A stretch of DNA of 64,000 nucleotides from Sphingobacterium olei. GTDB taxonomy: Bacteria; Bacteroidota; Bacteroidia; Sphingobacteriales; Sphingobacteriaceae. The notes below the pieces were generated by a model. That model was not told where the DNA came from. It searched no databases and saw nothing but the letters and a program-made list of their open reading frames with translations. The stretch is taken from positions 83,564-147,563 of the forward strand of contig NZ_SUME01000011.1 of assembly GCF_005048855.1 (NCBI RefSeq). Reading direction: 5' to 3'. Of this stretch, positions 8,593-16,947 are shown piece after piece. The position numbers and the translations under genes are program-made. How positions within the stretch are numbered: the stretch's first letter is position 1; each line of letters starts with the position of its first letter.

Positions 8593-9490
8593 TTGAAAGG
8601 GCTATAAACTGCTTAAGTCTCAAAGAGATATCTTCTTGCGTCAAATTCTGAAGACGCTCTGTACCGAATTTCTCTACGCAGAATGAAGCTAATGCTGAAC
8701 CGTAGATTACTGCATTTTTCATATTGTTAAAGTTTACGGATTTCACTTTAGCGAGATAGCCAATAAAACCTCCGGCAAATGTATCTCCTGCTCCTGTAGG
8801 ATCAAACACGTCGGCTAAAGGTAATGCCGGCGCGGAGAAAACCTGCCCGTCTCCAAACAACAAAGCGCCGTGTTCCCCTTTTTTGATAATTAGATACTTA
8901 GGCCCCATATCTTGAATAATTTTAGCTGCTTTTACTAACGAATATTCGCCCGCAAGTTGTCTTGCCTCTGCATCATTAATAGTAAGTACATCTACTTTTT
9001 TCAATACAGACTTCAAATCGTCCAACGCAACATCCATCCAAAAGTTCATAGTATCCAAAACCACCAATTTAGGTGTTTTTTCTAAACGATCTAAAGTAGA
9101 TTGCTGTACTTGCGGAGTAAGGTTTCCTAACAATAAAAATTCACAGTCCTGATAAGAAATTGGTACTTTGGGATCAAAATCTGCCAACACATTTAGCTCT
9201 GTAATTAGCGTATCCCGGCTATTCATATCGTTATGATACTTACCAGACCAAAAGAATGACTTTCCTCCAGGTATCACTTCCACACCTTCAACATCAATAC
9301 CTTTGTGTGTAAGCATATCTATATTGTCCCCAAAATCCTCTCCTATTACACTAACTAACTTTACGTTGTCATATAAATATGATGCAGACAATCCAGCAAA
9401 TGTAGCTGCACCACCTACGATTTTATCGGTTTTACCGAATGGGGTCTCTATTGCATCAAATGCCACTGTACCAACTATAACCAAACTCAT
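8573..9490 (-). CDS. PfkB (ribokinase) family sugar/nucleoside kinase
   Basis: This 305-residue protein has the ribokinase fold. An N-terminal glycine pair (GGAATFAGLSA) sits in the substrate-binding region, and the C-terminal signature DPTGAGDTFAGGF carries the catalytic Asp and the anion hole. It phosphorylates a sugar, nucleoside or related alcohol with ATP; the exact substrate cannot be told from sequence. Similar proteins are common single-copy genes in Sphingobacteriaceae, annotated only as PfkB family. It stands alone between two terminators, facing the sigma/cytochrome b5 pair. Confidence 0.92.
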   Translation of the reverse strand: MSLVIVGTVAFDAIETPFGKTDKIVGGAATFAGLSASYLYDNVKLVSVIGEDFGDNIDMLTHKGIDVEGVEVIPGGKSFFWSGKYHNDMNSRDTLITELNVLADFDPKVPISYQDCEFLLLGNLTPQVQQSTLDRLEKTPKLVVLDTMNFWMDVALDDLKSVLKKVDVLTINDAEARQLAGEYSLVKAAKIIQDMGPKYLIIKKGEHGALLFGDGQVFSAPALPLADVFDPTGAGDTFAGGFIGYLAKVKSVNFNNMKNAVIYGSALASFCVEKFGTERLQNLTQEDISLRLKQFIALSKFEISE

Positions 9491-9513
9491 GCGTAGTATA
9501 TTATATAGTAAAT

Positions 9514-9544
9514 AAAAAAACCGGCATCTAGGCCGGTTTTTTTT
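9514..9544 (-). terminator. Rho-independent terminator of tRNA-Asn
   Basis: A 12-bp perfect stem (9514-9525 with 9532-9543), with core ACCGGC/GCCGGT and a 6-base loop, is flanked by A/T runs on both sides. On the minus strand it starts three bases after the tRNA-Asn 3' end and ends in a U-run, so it terminates that transcript. Confidence 0.88.
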
Positions 9545-9546
9545 AG

Positions 9547-9620
9547 CTCCTGAAGCTGGGCTCGAACCAGCGACCCTCTGATTAACAGTCAGATGCTCTA
9601 ACCAGCTGAGCTATTCAGGA
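9547..9620 (-). tRNA. tRNA-Asn (anticodon GUU)
   Basis: Read on the minus strand, this 74-base segment folds as a standard cloverleaf. The acceptor stem is TCCTGAA/TTCAGGA, the D-arm lies in AGCTCAGCTGGTTAGAGC, and the anticodon stem-loop CTGACTGTTAATCAG shows GTT at the anticodon. The T-arm GCTGGTTCGAGCCCAGC is canonical, and the discriminator base is G. CCA is not encoded, which is usual in this phylum. It lies 84 bases downstream of asnB on the same strand but has its own promoter. Confidence 0.98.
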
Positions 9621-9652
9621 TCATATTAGAAGTACTTCCTTCTAAAGTGTTA

Positions 9653-9683
9653 CAAAGATAAAACTTCGCAATTAAAATTCAAA
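9653..9683 (-). promoter_or_regulatory. Consensus promoter of tRNA-Asn
   Basis: On the minus strand TTTG (9683-9680) and TATCTTTG (9660-9653) are separated by 19 bases, a full match to the Bacteroidota housekeeping promoter. It lies in the gap between asnB and the tRNA and would start transcription about 25 bases before the mature tRNA. Confidence 0.82.
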
Positions 9684-9704
9684 GAAAAAAAACATTTTTC
9701 CTCG

Positions 9705-11399
9705 CTAATTGACAGCAGTTTCTTCTTGTTTCTTTCCATAGCTCTCATTGTGCACACTAGCGACCGCACGACCGGAGGGATCGTTAAGGTTTTGAAATGA
9801 CGCATCCCACAACAGTGCTTCGGGTGTACTACATGCAACCGACTTAACAGAGGGTACTGTCAACGCAGCGGCTTCCGAAGGAAAATGCGATTCAAAAATA
9901 GACCTGTATAGATATTCTTCTTTATTTTTTGGCGGATTAATTGGAAATCTTTCTGCGGCACCGGCAAATTCAGCATCAGTAACTTTGTTTTCTGCTTGCT
10001 CTTTCAAGGTATCAATCCAACTGTATCCTACTCCATCCGAAAATTGTTCTTTTTGACGCCAAGCAATACTTTCTGGCAAATAATCTTCAAATGCTTTTCG
10101 AACGACCCATTTCTCCATTCTCTCGGCTGTTATCATTTTATCCGATGGGTTGATTGTCATGGCCACATCCATAAACTCTTTGTCCAAGAACGGCACACGA
10201 CCTTCTACACCCCATGCTGCCAAAGACTTGTTAGCACGCAAACAATCGTATAAATATAGTTTTTTAAGCTTTCGAACTGTTTCTTCATGGAATTCTTGTG
10301 CATTTGGCGCTTTATGAAAATACAAATATCCACCAAATAGCTCATCGGACCCCTCTCCCGAAAGAACCATTTTAATACCCATAGATTTGATCACCCTTGC
10401 CAATAAATACATCGGTGTTGATGCCCGAATCGTTGTTACATCATAAGTCTCCAAATGATAGATAACATCACGAATCGCATCTAAACCCTCTTGGATGGTA
10501 AAATTAATTTCGTGGTGAATGGTACCAATATGATCGGCTGCTTTTTGTGCAGCGATTAAGTCTGGAGCACCTTTTAGTCCTACCGCAAAAGAATGCAGCT
10601 GTGGATACCACGCTTCTTCTTCATCACCAGATTCAACTCTCTTGGATGCAAACTTTTTAGTAATCGCGGCAATAACAGAAGAATCTAGCCCCCCTGATAA
10701 AAGAACACCATAAGGCACATCCGACATTAATTGACGATGCACGGCATCTTCCAAGGCCTTACGCAACTTAGCAATATCCGTTTGATTTTCTTTTACGCTA
10801 TCATATGACTCCCATTCTCTGGTATACCATCTTTGTGGCTCGGCACTTTCTAAACTATATATATAATGTCCCGGGGGAAATTGTTCTATTCTAGCGCAAA
10901 ATCCTTCCAATGATTTTAACTCCGAAGCAACAAAAAACTGCCCTTTTTCATCATAACCATAGTAAAGAGGAATAATCCCCATATGGTCACGAGCAACGAA
11001 ATAGGAATCATTGCGCGAGTCATATAAAGCAAAACCAAATATACCGTTCAAATCCTCCACAAATGAAGAACCTTTTTCTAGATATAGGGCAAGTATAACT
11101 TCTGAATCTGATTGTGTCGCAAAATTATAATTAGGCAGGGAATTTCTTAATTCTTGATGGTTATAGATTTCTCCATTTACAGCTAAAACAACTGTTCCAT
11201 CAGGACTAAATAACGGTTGACTTCCTGATTTAGGATCTACAATAGCCAAACGTTCATGGGCTAAAATAGCTTTTTCTGAACTGAAGATACCAGACCAATC
11301 TGGCCCACGATGCCTAATTCTTTTAGACATCTCTAAGGCTTGAGGTCTAATCTTACCTTCTTCTTCTTTTAAATCGAATGCTCCTATAATTCCGCACAT
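9705..11399 (-). CDS. asnB: Asparagine synthase (glutamine-hydrolysing), AsnB type
   Basis: AsnB makes asparagine from aspartate, glutamine and ATP. The 564-residue protein starts MCGIIGAF, so that after methionine removal Cys2 is the N-terminal nucleophile of the glutaminase domain. RHRGPDWSG and the residues around NGEIYN are typical of that domain. The synthetase domain from about residue 210 shows the PP-loop LLSGGLDSSVIAA and later LSGEGSDELFGGY. Length and motif order agree with E. coli AsnB. Downstream on the same strand is tRNA-Asn, a functional link of unknown importance. Confidence 0.97.
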   Translation of the reverse strand: MCGIIGAFDLKEEEGKIRPQALEMSKRIRHRGPDWSGIFSSEKAILAHERLAIVDPKSGSQPLFSPDGTVVLAVNGEIYNHQELRNSLPNYNFATQSDSEVILALYLEKGSSFVEDLNGIFGFALYDSRNDSYFVARDHMGIIPLYYGYDEKGQFFVASELKSLEGFCARIEQFPPGHYIYSLESAEPQRWYTREWESYDSVKENQTDIAKLRKALEDAVHRQLMSDVPYGVLLSGGLDSSVIAAITKKFASKRVESGDEEEAWYPQLHSFAVGLKGAPDLIAAQKAADHIGTIHHEINFTIQEGLDAIRDVIYHLETYDVTTIRASTPMYLLARVIKSMGIKMVLSGEGSDELFGGYLYFHKAPNAQEFHEETVRKLKKLYLYDCLRANKSLAAWGVEGRVPFLDKEFMDVAMTINPSDKMITAERMEKWVVRKAFEDYLPESIAWRQKEQFSDGVGYSWIDTLKEQAENKVTDAEFAGAAERFPINPPKNKEEYLYRSIFESHFPSEAAALTVPSVKSVACSTPEALLWDASFQNLNDPSGRAVASVHNESYGKKQEETAVN

Positions 11400-11561
11400 A
11401 CATATAACTTTTATCGTTCAATATTTAATAATACAAAGGAAGCAATAAAAAAATGAAATTCATAACGCTTTTTATTTTTCTTTAATAATTTAATAAAAAA
11501 TAACACATTTCATTATAAATAAGATTACCAAAATAATGAATCCATACAAATTAAAATTATT

Positions 11562-11586
11562 TATAAATGTACGTGGTACATTTATA
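11562..11586. promoter_or_regulatory. Perfect 11-bp dyad upstream of asnB, possible operator
   Basis: TATAAATGTAC and its exact complement flank the three bases GTG. The dyad lies 163 bases upstream of the asnB start in a gene-free gap. It is not followed by a U-run in either direction, so it looks more like a protein-binding dyad (TGTAC-N3-GTACA core) than a terminator. Which protein binds, if any, is unknown. Confidence 0.45.
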
Positions 11587-11620
11587 CTATGCGGTGGGTA
11601 TATCAAAATATAATGGATAA

Positions 11621-11650
11621 AAAAAAGAGCAGCGAATCCGCTACTCTTTT
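11621..11650 (-). terminator. Rho-independent terminator of the 86-residue membrane protein gene
   Basis: A 12-bp stem with one mismatch (11623-11634 with 11639-11650) encloses a 4-base loop, core GAGCAGCG/CGCTACTC. It lies about 40 bases past the stop codon at 11692, with a U-run in the minus-strand direction. Confidence 0.8.
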
Positions 11651-11691
11651 CTATATGTTATATGAAATTCTTTAGAAGAACATCAACTAAA

Positions 11692-11952
11692 TTAGTTTTT
11701 CTTACTACCAAATCCTAAAATAGCGAAAACAACTTTAAAAGCTAAAAACGACGCCACCAAAATTGCAAGATTAGCTATTAACGAAAATAGAAAGGTAGAT
11801 TGACCCAACGAAGGGATCACATCAGGAACAAATCTCACGAATACACCAAATAAACCAATAATAATAGCAATGGTTAATGATACATAATAACTTGTTTGAT
11901 TTGCGTTGTTATCCGTTTTTTTGGGTTGTCTCTCAATAGCTGTATTTTCCAT
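11692..11952 (-). CDS. Small two-helix membrane protein, function unknown
   Basis: An 86-residue hypothetical protein. After a polar N-terminus of about 20 residues come two hydrophobic helices at roughly 23-44 and 55-80, with a short loop (PDVIPSLGQS) and a basic GSKKN tail. It has its own terminator and a 155-base upstream gap shared with the divergent gene at 12107, so it looks like a real single-gene unit. I do not recognise a family. Confidence 0.7.
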   Translation of the reverse strand: MENTAIERQPKKTDNNANQTSYYVSLTIAIIIGLFGVFVRFVPDVIPSLGQSTFLFSLIANLAILVASFLAFKVVFAILGFGSKKN

Positions 11953-12106
11953 ATCAGTGCGTTTTCTTTATTAATTGTACAAACTTAGATAAAATGCTTT
12001 GTATTCACGAACACTTAATGCAAAAAAATCAATTATGCGGAATTCGTTTTTATATCCAATTCAGAAGTCCTGTCTTTTTTCATTAATATTGTAGTAAATT
12101 TTTGAA

Positions 12107-12634
12107 ATGAAACACATTCGATATTTTCTAATTGCACTTACTCCTTTTCTTTCTGCTGCCCAAGAACAACGGATAGACAATTTTATTATAAAAGAAAATT
12201 TAACACAAAATGGGAAGATAGCGATTATTGCTGTCGATTCGGCAGAGGTTGCGGATGAACGTATCGATGGTACATTTCTGTTTTCTATGAATGGATTGCA
12301 ACATAGTTTGCAGTTCCATCAAGGTGTAGCAGTACCTTCCCAAAAAATAGATGGATCAACGTTTGTTTTTTTTAAGCATAAAAACCACGATAACTCGACC
12401 GGTCGACTTTATTTTATCTATAAAAAAGATAATAGTCTAATACCTTACAAAGTAAATGGTTTATTATTACTGATCATTCCTGCGTTACTACTGTTAATAG
12501 CATACGTTTTCAAAAGAATGCTATTAACCCTGGTAATCCTTGGTTTGATTTTTGGCTACTTATCTTTTAGCAAGGGCTTAGCGTTCACGCAAATTATAGA
12601 AAGTGCATTGCAAATTATAAAAAACCTGTTCTAA
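12107..12634 (+). CDS. Hypothetical protein with signal peptide and C-terminal membrane helices
   Basis: A 175-residue protein of unknown function. An N-terminal signal-like segment (FLIALTPFLSAAQ) is followed by about 95 polar, beta-rich residues, then two closely spaced hydrophobic helices at about 117-135 and 137-155, and a short amphipathic tail. This predicts an inner-membrane protein with a periplasmic domain. Its stop codon shares three bases with the opposing tamL stop, with no terminator between them. I know no characterised homologue. Confidence 0.7.
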   Translation: MKHIRYFLIALTPFLSAAQEQRIDNFIIKENLTQNGKIAIIAVDSAEVADERIDGTFLFSMNGLQHSLQFHQGVAVPSQKIDGSTFVFFKHKNHDNSTGRLYFIYKKDNSLIPYKVNGLLLLIIPALLLLIAYVFKRMLLTLVILGLIFGYLSFSKGLAFTQIIESALQIIKNLF

Positions 12635-14979
12635 AATGGTAAGCCAACGCCAAAATTATATTGGATAAAATTATAACGATCCGGACGGTTAGAATTGTAA
12701 TACTCGCGCTTAAAATCCTTAGTATTGAATAATTTCTGTATAACCCATTGATTGTTGCCTTCAAACTGAGGATCCTTTACTTTTAACCCAGCATCAAGTC
12801 GCATGATAAAATAGTCCATATCAAAGCGTAGACCGAACCCCGTTCCTATTGCTATCTGTGAAAAGAATTTATTGATTTCAAATTGGCCATTCGGATTAAA
12901 CCGATCTTCCCGGAGCCGCCAAATGTTCCCCATATCGACGAATGTAGCGCCGTTCATTTTCGCTCCTAAGAAGTTATTTAACAATCGAAAACGGTATTCT
13001 AAATTTGTTTCTAATTTCACCTCTCCCAACTGATCTAAGTTTCGGAGACTCAGTCGAAGATTTTCATCTTCTATACTCTTGCGATTATAATTACCGGGAC
13101 CTAGCGTACGCGCCTGCCAAGCTCGAATGCCATTCATTCCACCGGCAAAAAAGCTTTTCTCAAAAATCAGCAGTCTGGAATTATTACCATATGGAACGGC
13201 CAAACCACCATTAAAACGGAGGACAAATTGCCTATTGCCCTCCAAGTGCTTATACCACCTGTAATCTACCTCTCCTTTAATATATTGCAGATAAGGGACT
13301 TTAAACAAAATACGCTGATTGTCTTCGTTTCGCCGAAAATTGAAGGCCTGACTAACTAAGCCCAATAGATTGCCACTTAAATCGAGTGAACTTCTCAGAT
13401 AGGAAAAATCTTCCAGTTTAAGCAACTTGGGCGCATTCCAGGTGATCGCATACTGCGATCCCAACCCAAAATATTCCCGGTCATTGGATTCTACATATAG
13501 CTCATATCCTTCACTTCGTAAATTTTGCTTAAAAGTCTCATTGAATTTCCCTACACGATATTCCAACACGACAGGAGTATAACTATGCTGTAAAGTAGAT
13601 GATTGCCACCAAGAATAATTCAGTGTATTGATCAAATAACGATTAGAATACGTATTATCTTGATTGAATAGCTGTAAACTGGAAGAAAAAGTGGTGCGAG
13701 GCAATCCATATTTCCCGATTCCACGTATCTGGAATGGTAACAATAACCGGGGTATAACTAAATTGACACCTACTTGAAAATCGTTATTAAAAATCTTTTG
13801 GGAAAGATTGCCTTCCAAACGAGGATCGAATAACACACCGTAACGCAATTTTACTTCCAATAATTCCGCACCTCCAAAAACATTTCGATGCGAAAAAGTA
13901 TTTCCGATATTAAAGCCACTCATCCCGGAGCTGAATGTGTATTCCCCCTCCACTTGATTGGCCATCAACGAACGCGGTATCAATTCGTATTTAACATTTA
14001 ACAAGCTACTATCTATTTTTTCGAAGTTAATTTTTACGCTCCGAAAGCCGTTCATTTCATATAAACGGTCATAAGACAAATTTTCATTACTTAAACTATA
14101 CGTTTGCCCACCCCGCAGGTACATATAACGCGCAATCGGACGCAACCTGAAATGACCGGTTTCGTCCATGAAATCTATATGTAAACTGCTGTCGTGATAT
14201 ACCTTTACTTCTCTATTCATTTCCTCCGAAGTAGGTCGAATTAAAAGCGAGATATTATTAATTTTATAAATACGGTGTTTATCGTTTTCCGGATTTAACA
14301 CCTGGATAGTGAGATCTACTCGATCTCCTCTTACATTGGTGTCTACACCTACGCGCATATACTGTCTTACATAGTCATAATAACCTTTGTCTTTTATAGC
14401 CATGTAAAGTCTTTCACGTTCCTCCAGTAGCTTAGCAGCGTCGTATTTTTCACCGATTTTAATTTTGGTAGTCGGCAATACCTCATTTATATATATACGC
14501 TGTATCGAAGTATCCTTAAATTCATAGTCTATTTTGTCCAAAAGATATGGATTTCCAAGATTTGCATTAAAATCAAGACGTGCCTTTTTTTGGTTTATAT
14601 CTATTTGTGTATTTACCGATGCATTGAAATACCCTTTTGTCCTAAGGAAACTTTGAATCTGACTACTAGATAGTTCTACTAAAGAGGAATCTAAAATATG
14701 GGGAGCCTCTCCTACCTGGCGTATATTATCTGTTTTATATTTCCCATTGTGGGTATTAAAAACATTATAAATTGTCAAATTCAACGCAGAGTTAGGTCTA
14801 ATTTCGTTAGAAATATAGAGAGAGGATTGTTCTTTTAACTCGTTGGGAATACCGTTTAAATCTATATCAGTTACTAAAGCTTGATCATCCTCCAAGTATT
14901 TTGCAGAACGGCAGGATGTAAAAATTAACAGTAAAAGCGTTATACTTGTAAAAATTAAAAAGCTTCTATTTTTAGTCAT
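12631..14979 (-). CDS. tamL: TamL: BamA/TamA-family outer-membrane lipoprotein
   Basis: The 782-residue protein starts with a lipoprotein signal (LLLLIFTSC, lipid-bearing Cys23). POTRA-like periplasmic repeats follow in the N-terminal half, then a C-terminal Omp85 beta-barrel ending in NFGVGLPF. A lipid anchor on an Omp85 protein is the hallmark of Bacteroidota TamL, which replaces TamA in the translocation and assembly module. I start at the ATG at 14979, since a TTG five codons upstream would weaken the signal peptide. No tamB neighbour is present. The start is only five bases from that of the divergent methyltransferase. Confidence 0.9.
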   Translation of the reverse strand: MTKNRSFLIFTSITLLLLIFTSCRSAKYLEDDQALVTDIDLNGIPNELKEQSSLYISNEIRPNSALNLTIYNVFNTHNGKYKTDNIRQVGEAPHILDSSLVELSSSQIQSFLRTKGYFNASVNTQIDINQKKARLDFNANLGNPYLLDKIDYEFKDTSIQRIYINEVLPTTKIKIGEKYDAAKLLEERERLYMAIKDKGYYDYVRQYMRVGVDTNVRGDRVDLTIQVLNPENDKHRIYKINNISLLIRPTSEEMNREVKVYHDSSLHIDFMDETGHFRLRPIARYMYLRGGQTYSLSNENLSYDRLYEMNGFRSVKINFEKIDSSLLNVKYELIPRSLMANQVEGEYTFSSGMSGFNIGNTFSHRNVFGGAELLEVKLRYGVLFDPRLEGNLSQKIFNNDFQVGVNLVIPRLLLPFQIRGIGKYGLPRTTFSSSLQLFNQDNTYSNRYLINTLNYSWWQSSTLQHSYTPVVLEYRVGKFNETFKQNLRSEGYELYVESNDREYFGLGSQYAITWNAPKLLKLEDFSYLRSSLDLSGNLLGLVSQAFNFRRNEDNQRILFKVPYLQYIKGEVDYRWYKHLEGNRQFVLRFNGGLAVPYGNNSRLLIFEKSFFAGGMNGIRAWQARTLGPGNYNRKSIEDENLRLSLRNLDQLGEVKLETNLEYRFRLLNNFLGAKMNGATFVDMGNIWRLREDRFNPNGQFEINKFFSQIAIGTGFGLRFDMDYFIMRLDAGLKVKDPQFEGNNQWVIQKLFNTKDFKREYYNSNRPDRYNFIQYNFGVGLPF

Positions 14980-14984
14980 TAAAT

Positions 14985-15746
14985 ATGCTGTCAAAAGCGC
15001 AGATCAGTTTTATAACATCACTGCAACATAAAAAATTCCGAACACAATACAATTTATTCGTGGTCGAAGGTATCAAATCTGTAGTAGAATTTGTCCACTC
15101 TTCTTACAATGTACAAAAAATATTCACTACACACGATATACGGGCAAAATTGGGTAAAATCTCTCAAAATATAAAATGTGAAGAAGTTACAGAAGCTGAA
15201 CTATCTAAAATAAGCAGCCTTAAAAATCCGCAGGGGGCATTAGCACTGGTAGAAATTCCGCAGACAGCACAACTGGAAGTAAGCACCTTAAAAGGCAAAC
15301 ACAGTATCGTTTTGGATGACATTCAGGATCCGGGCAATCTAGGCACCATCATACGCACGGCCGAATGGTTTGGCATCAGCACTATTTTATGTTCGACAGG
15401 CACTGTAGATATTTACAACCCAAAAGTAGTCCAAGCAACGATGGGCTCACTTTCCAGGATACAAGTCTATTATATCGACATAGAAGAATTCATGTCGCAA
15501 TGTAATTTACCGACATTCGGTGCCTTACTGGAGGGGAACAATATTTACGAAACGAACTTCGGAGACGAAGGGTTAATTATTATGGGGAATGAAGGGAACG
15601 GAATTCGAAAAAATATAATTGGTAAAATACAACAGGCTGTAACCATTCCAAGAATGGGTCGTGCCGAATCCTTAAATGTCGCCGTAGCTACGACGATATT
15701 TTGTTCCGAATTAGCGAGACAAAACATGTTAGCCAAAAAGCAATAA
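14985..15746 (+). CDS. TrmH/SpoU-family RNA 2'-O-methyltransferase
   Basis: A 253-residue SAM-dependent methyltransferase of the SPOUT class. An N-terminal RNA-binding substrate domain (FVVEGIKSVVEF) is followed by the trefoil-knot domain with its three motifs: LDDIQDPGNLGTIIRTAEWF, MGNEGNGI, and IPRMGRAESLNVAVATTIF. It probably methylates a ribose in rRNA or tRNA; the target nucleotide is not evident. It heads an apparent operon with an MFS transporter one base downstream and an AI-2E family transporter after that. Confidence 0.93.
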   Translation: MLSKAQISFITSLQHKKFRTQYNLFVVEGIKSVVEFVHSSYNVQKIFTTHDIRAKLGKISQNIKCEEVTEAELSKISSLKNPQGALALVEIPQTAQLEVSTLKGKHSIVLDDIQDPGNLGTIIRTAEWFGISTILCSTGTVDIYNPKVVQATMGSLSRIQVYYIDIEEFMSQCNLPTFGALLEGNNIYETNFGDEGLIIMGNEGNGIRKNIIGKIQQAVTIPRMGRAESLNVAVATTIFCSELARQNMLAKKQ

Positions 15747-15747
15747 G

Positions 15748-16923
15748 ATGTCGGAAAAGCCGGAATCGATATATACCTTACAATTTGGTTTACTGTGCTT
15801 GAGCTCATTGTTATTCTCGGCAAGTTTTAACATGATCATTCCCGAACTTCCAAATTACCTTACCTCTTTAGGAGGAGCGGAACACAAAGGATTGATCATT
15901 GCACTCTTCACACTTACTGCTGGTATATCGAGACCTTTTAGTGGGCGGCTTACGGACAAATGGGGAAGAGTGCCTGTGATGGCAATTGGATCAATTGTCT
16001 GTGTAATCTGCAGTTTACTTTATCCGCTTTTAAGTTCTGTCGCCGGATTTTTTCTTTTACGATTAATTCACGGCTTTTCTACGGGTTTTAAACCCACCGC
16101 AACATCGGCATATGTGGCAGACATCATTCCATCCAATCGATGGGGTGAGGCTTTAGGTATGCATGGATTGTGTTTTAGTCTGGGGGGTGCAATCGGTCCG
16201 GCCGTAGGAAGTGCCGTAGCTCAGACATTTGATATACACACGATGTTTTACTGTTCGTCAGCATTCGCCTTGCTCTCTATTGTGATTGTGATGAATATAC
16301 AGGAAACATTGATTCCGAAGCAAAAATTTTCAGGGAATATGCTTCGCATTTCGCGATCCGATATTATTGAGCGACGAGCAATTCCGGCCGGCATCGTAAC
16401 ATTATTATCGTACTCGGCTTATGGTGTAATCCTGACGCTAATTCCTGATTGGAGTGAACACTTAGGTATCGGAAACAAGGGATTATTTTTTACCGCATAT
16501 ACATTAACATCTATAGGTGTCCGATTCGTTGCAGGTAAGGTTGCTGACCGTCATGGAAGAATCAAGGTCATGTTAGTGGGGTTACTCATTATATCCGTCT
16601 CTTTATTCTTATTGGGTTTCGGAGATAGTATTGACGGTCTCCTTCTCGGTGCTTGCCTATATGGAATAGGTACTGGCATCCTTTCGCCCGCACTAAATGC
16701 CTGGACAATTGATCTTTCACTACCGCAATATAGAGGAAAGGCAATGGCGACCATGTATATCGCTTTGGAAATAGGAATCGGCGGAGGAGCACTGTTTGCC
16801 GGCTACATCTATCGCGACGATATTTCCCGGGTTCCTTATATTATGTATGGAAATGGAATAGTCATTTTATTTTCCGTAATTTATATTTTATATTGGGATT
16901 TGATAAACAAAAAACAAACTTAA
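15748..16923 (+). CDS. Major facilitator superfamily transporter
   Basis: This 391-residue inner-membrane protein has about 12 hydrophobic helices in two halves. The MFS loop 2-3 signature is seen as GRLTDKWGRVPVM, repeated in weaker form in the second half as GKVADRHGRIKVM. It is likely a drug or metabolite exporter by family, but no substrate can be assigned. It starts one base after the RNA methyltransferase stop and lies 24 bases before the next transporter gene, so the three genes probably form one operon. Confidence 0.93.
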   Translation: MSEKPESIYTLQFGLLCLSSLLFSASFNMIIPELPNYLTSLGGAEHKGLIIALFTLTAGISRPFSGRLTDKWGRVPVMAIGSIVCVICSLLYPLLSSVAGFFLLRLIHGFSTGFKPTATSAYVADIIPSNRWGEALGMHGLCFSLGGAIGPAVGSAVAQTFDIHTMFYCSSAFALLSIVIVMNIQETLIPKQKFSGNMLRISRSDIIERRAIPAGIVTLLSYSAYGVILTLIPDWSEHLGIGNKGLFFTAYTLTSIGVRFVAGKVADRHGRIKVMLVGLLIISVSLFLLGFGDSIDGLLLGACLYGIGTGILSPALNAWTIDLSLPQYRGKAMATMYIALEIGIGGGALFAGYIYRDDISRVPYIMYGNGIVILFSVIYILYWDLINKKQT

Positions 16924-16947
16924 CTGTTGTTTAACAAACTAAATCGT

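Noticed and set aside
10000..10250. Several open frames of 60-125 codons opposite or inside asnB, sdhA, recA and the protease gene
   Set aside because: Each overlaps a strongly supported gene and has unlikely composition (Cys- or Ser-rich, no homology).
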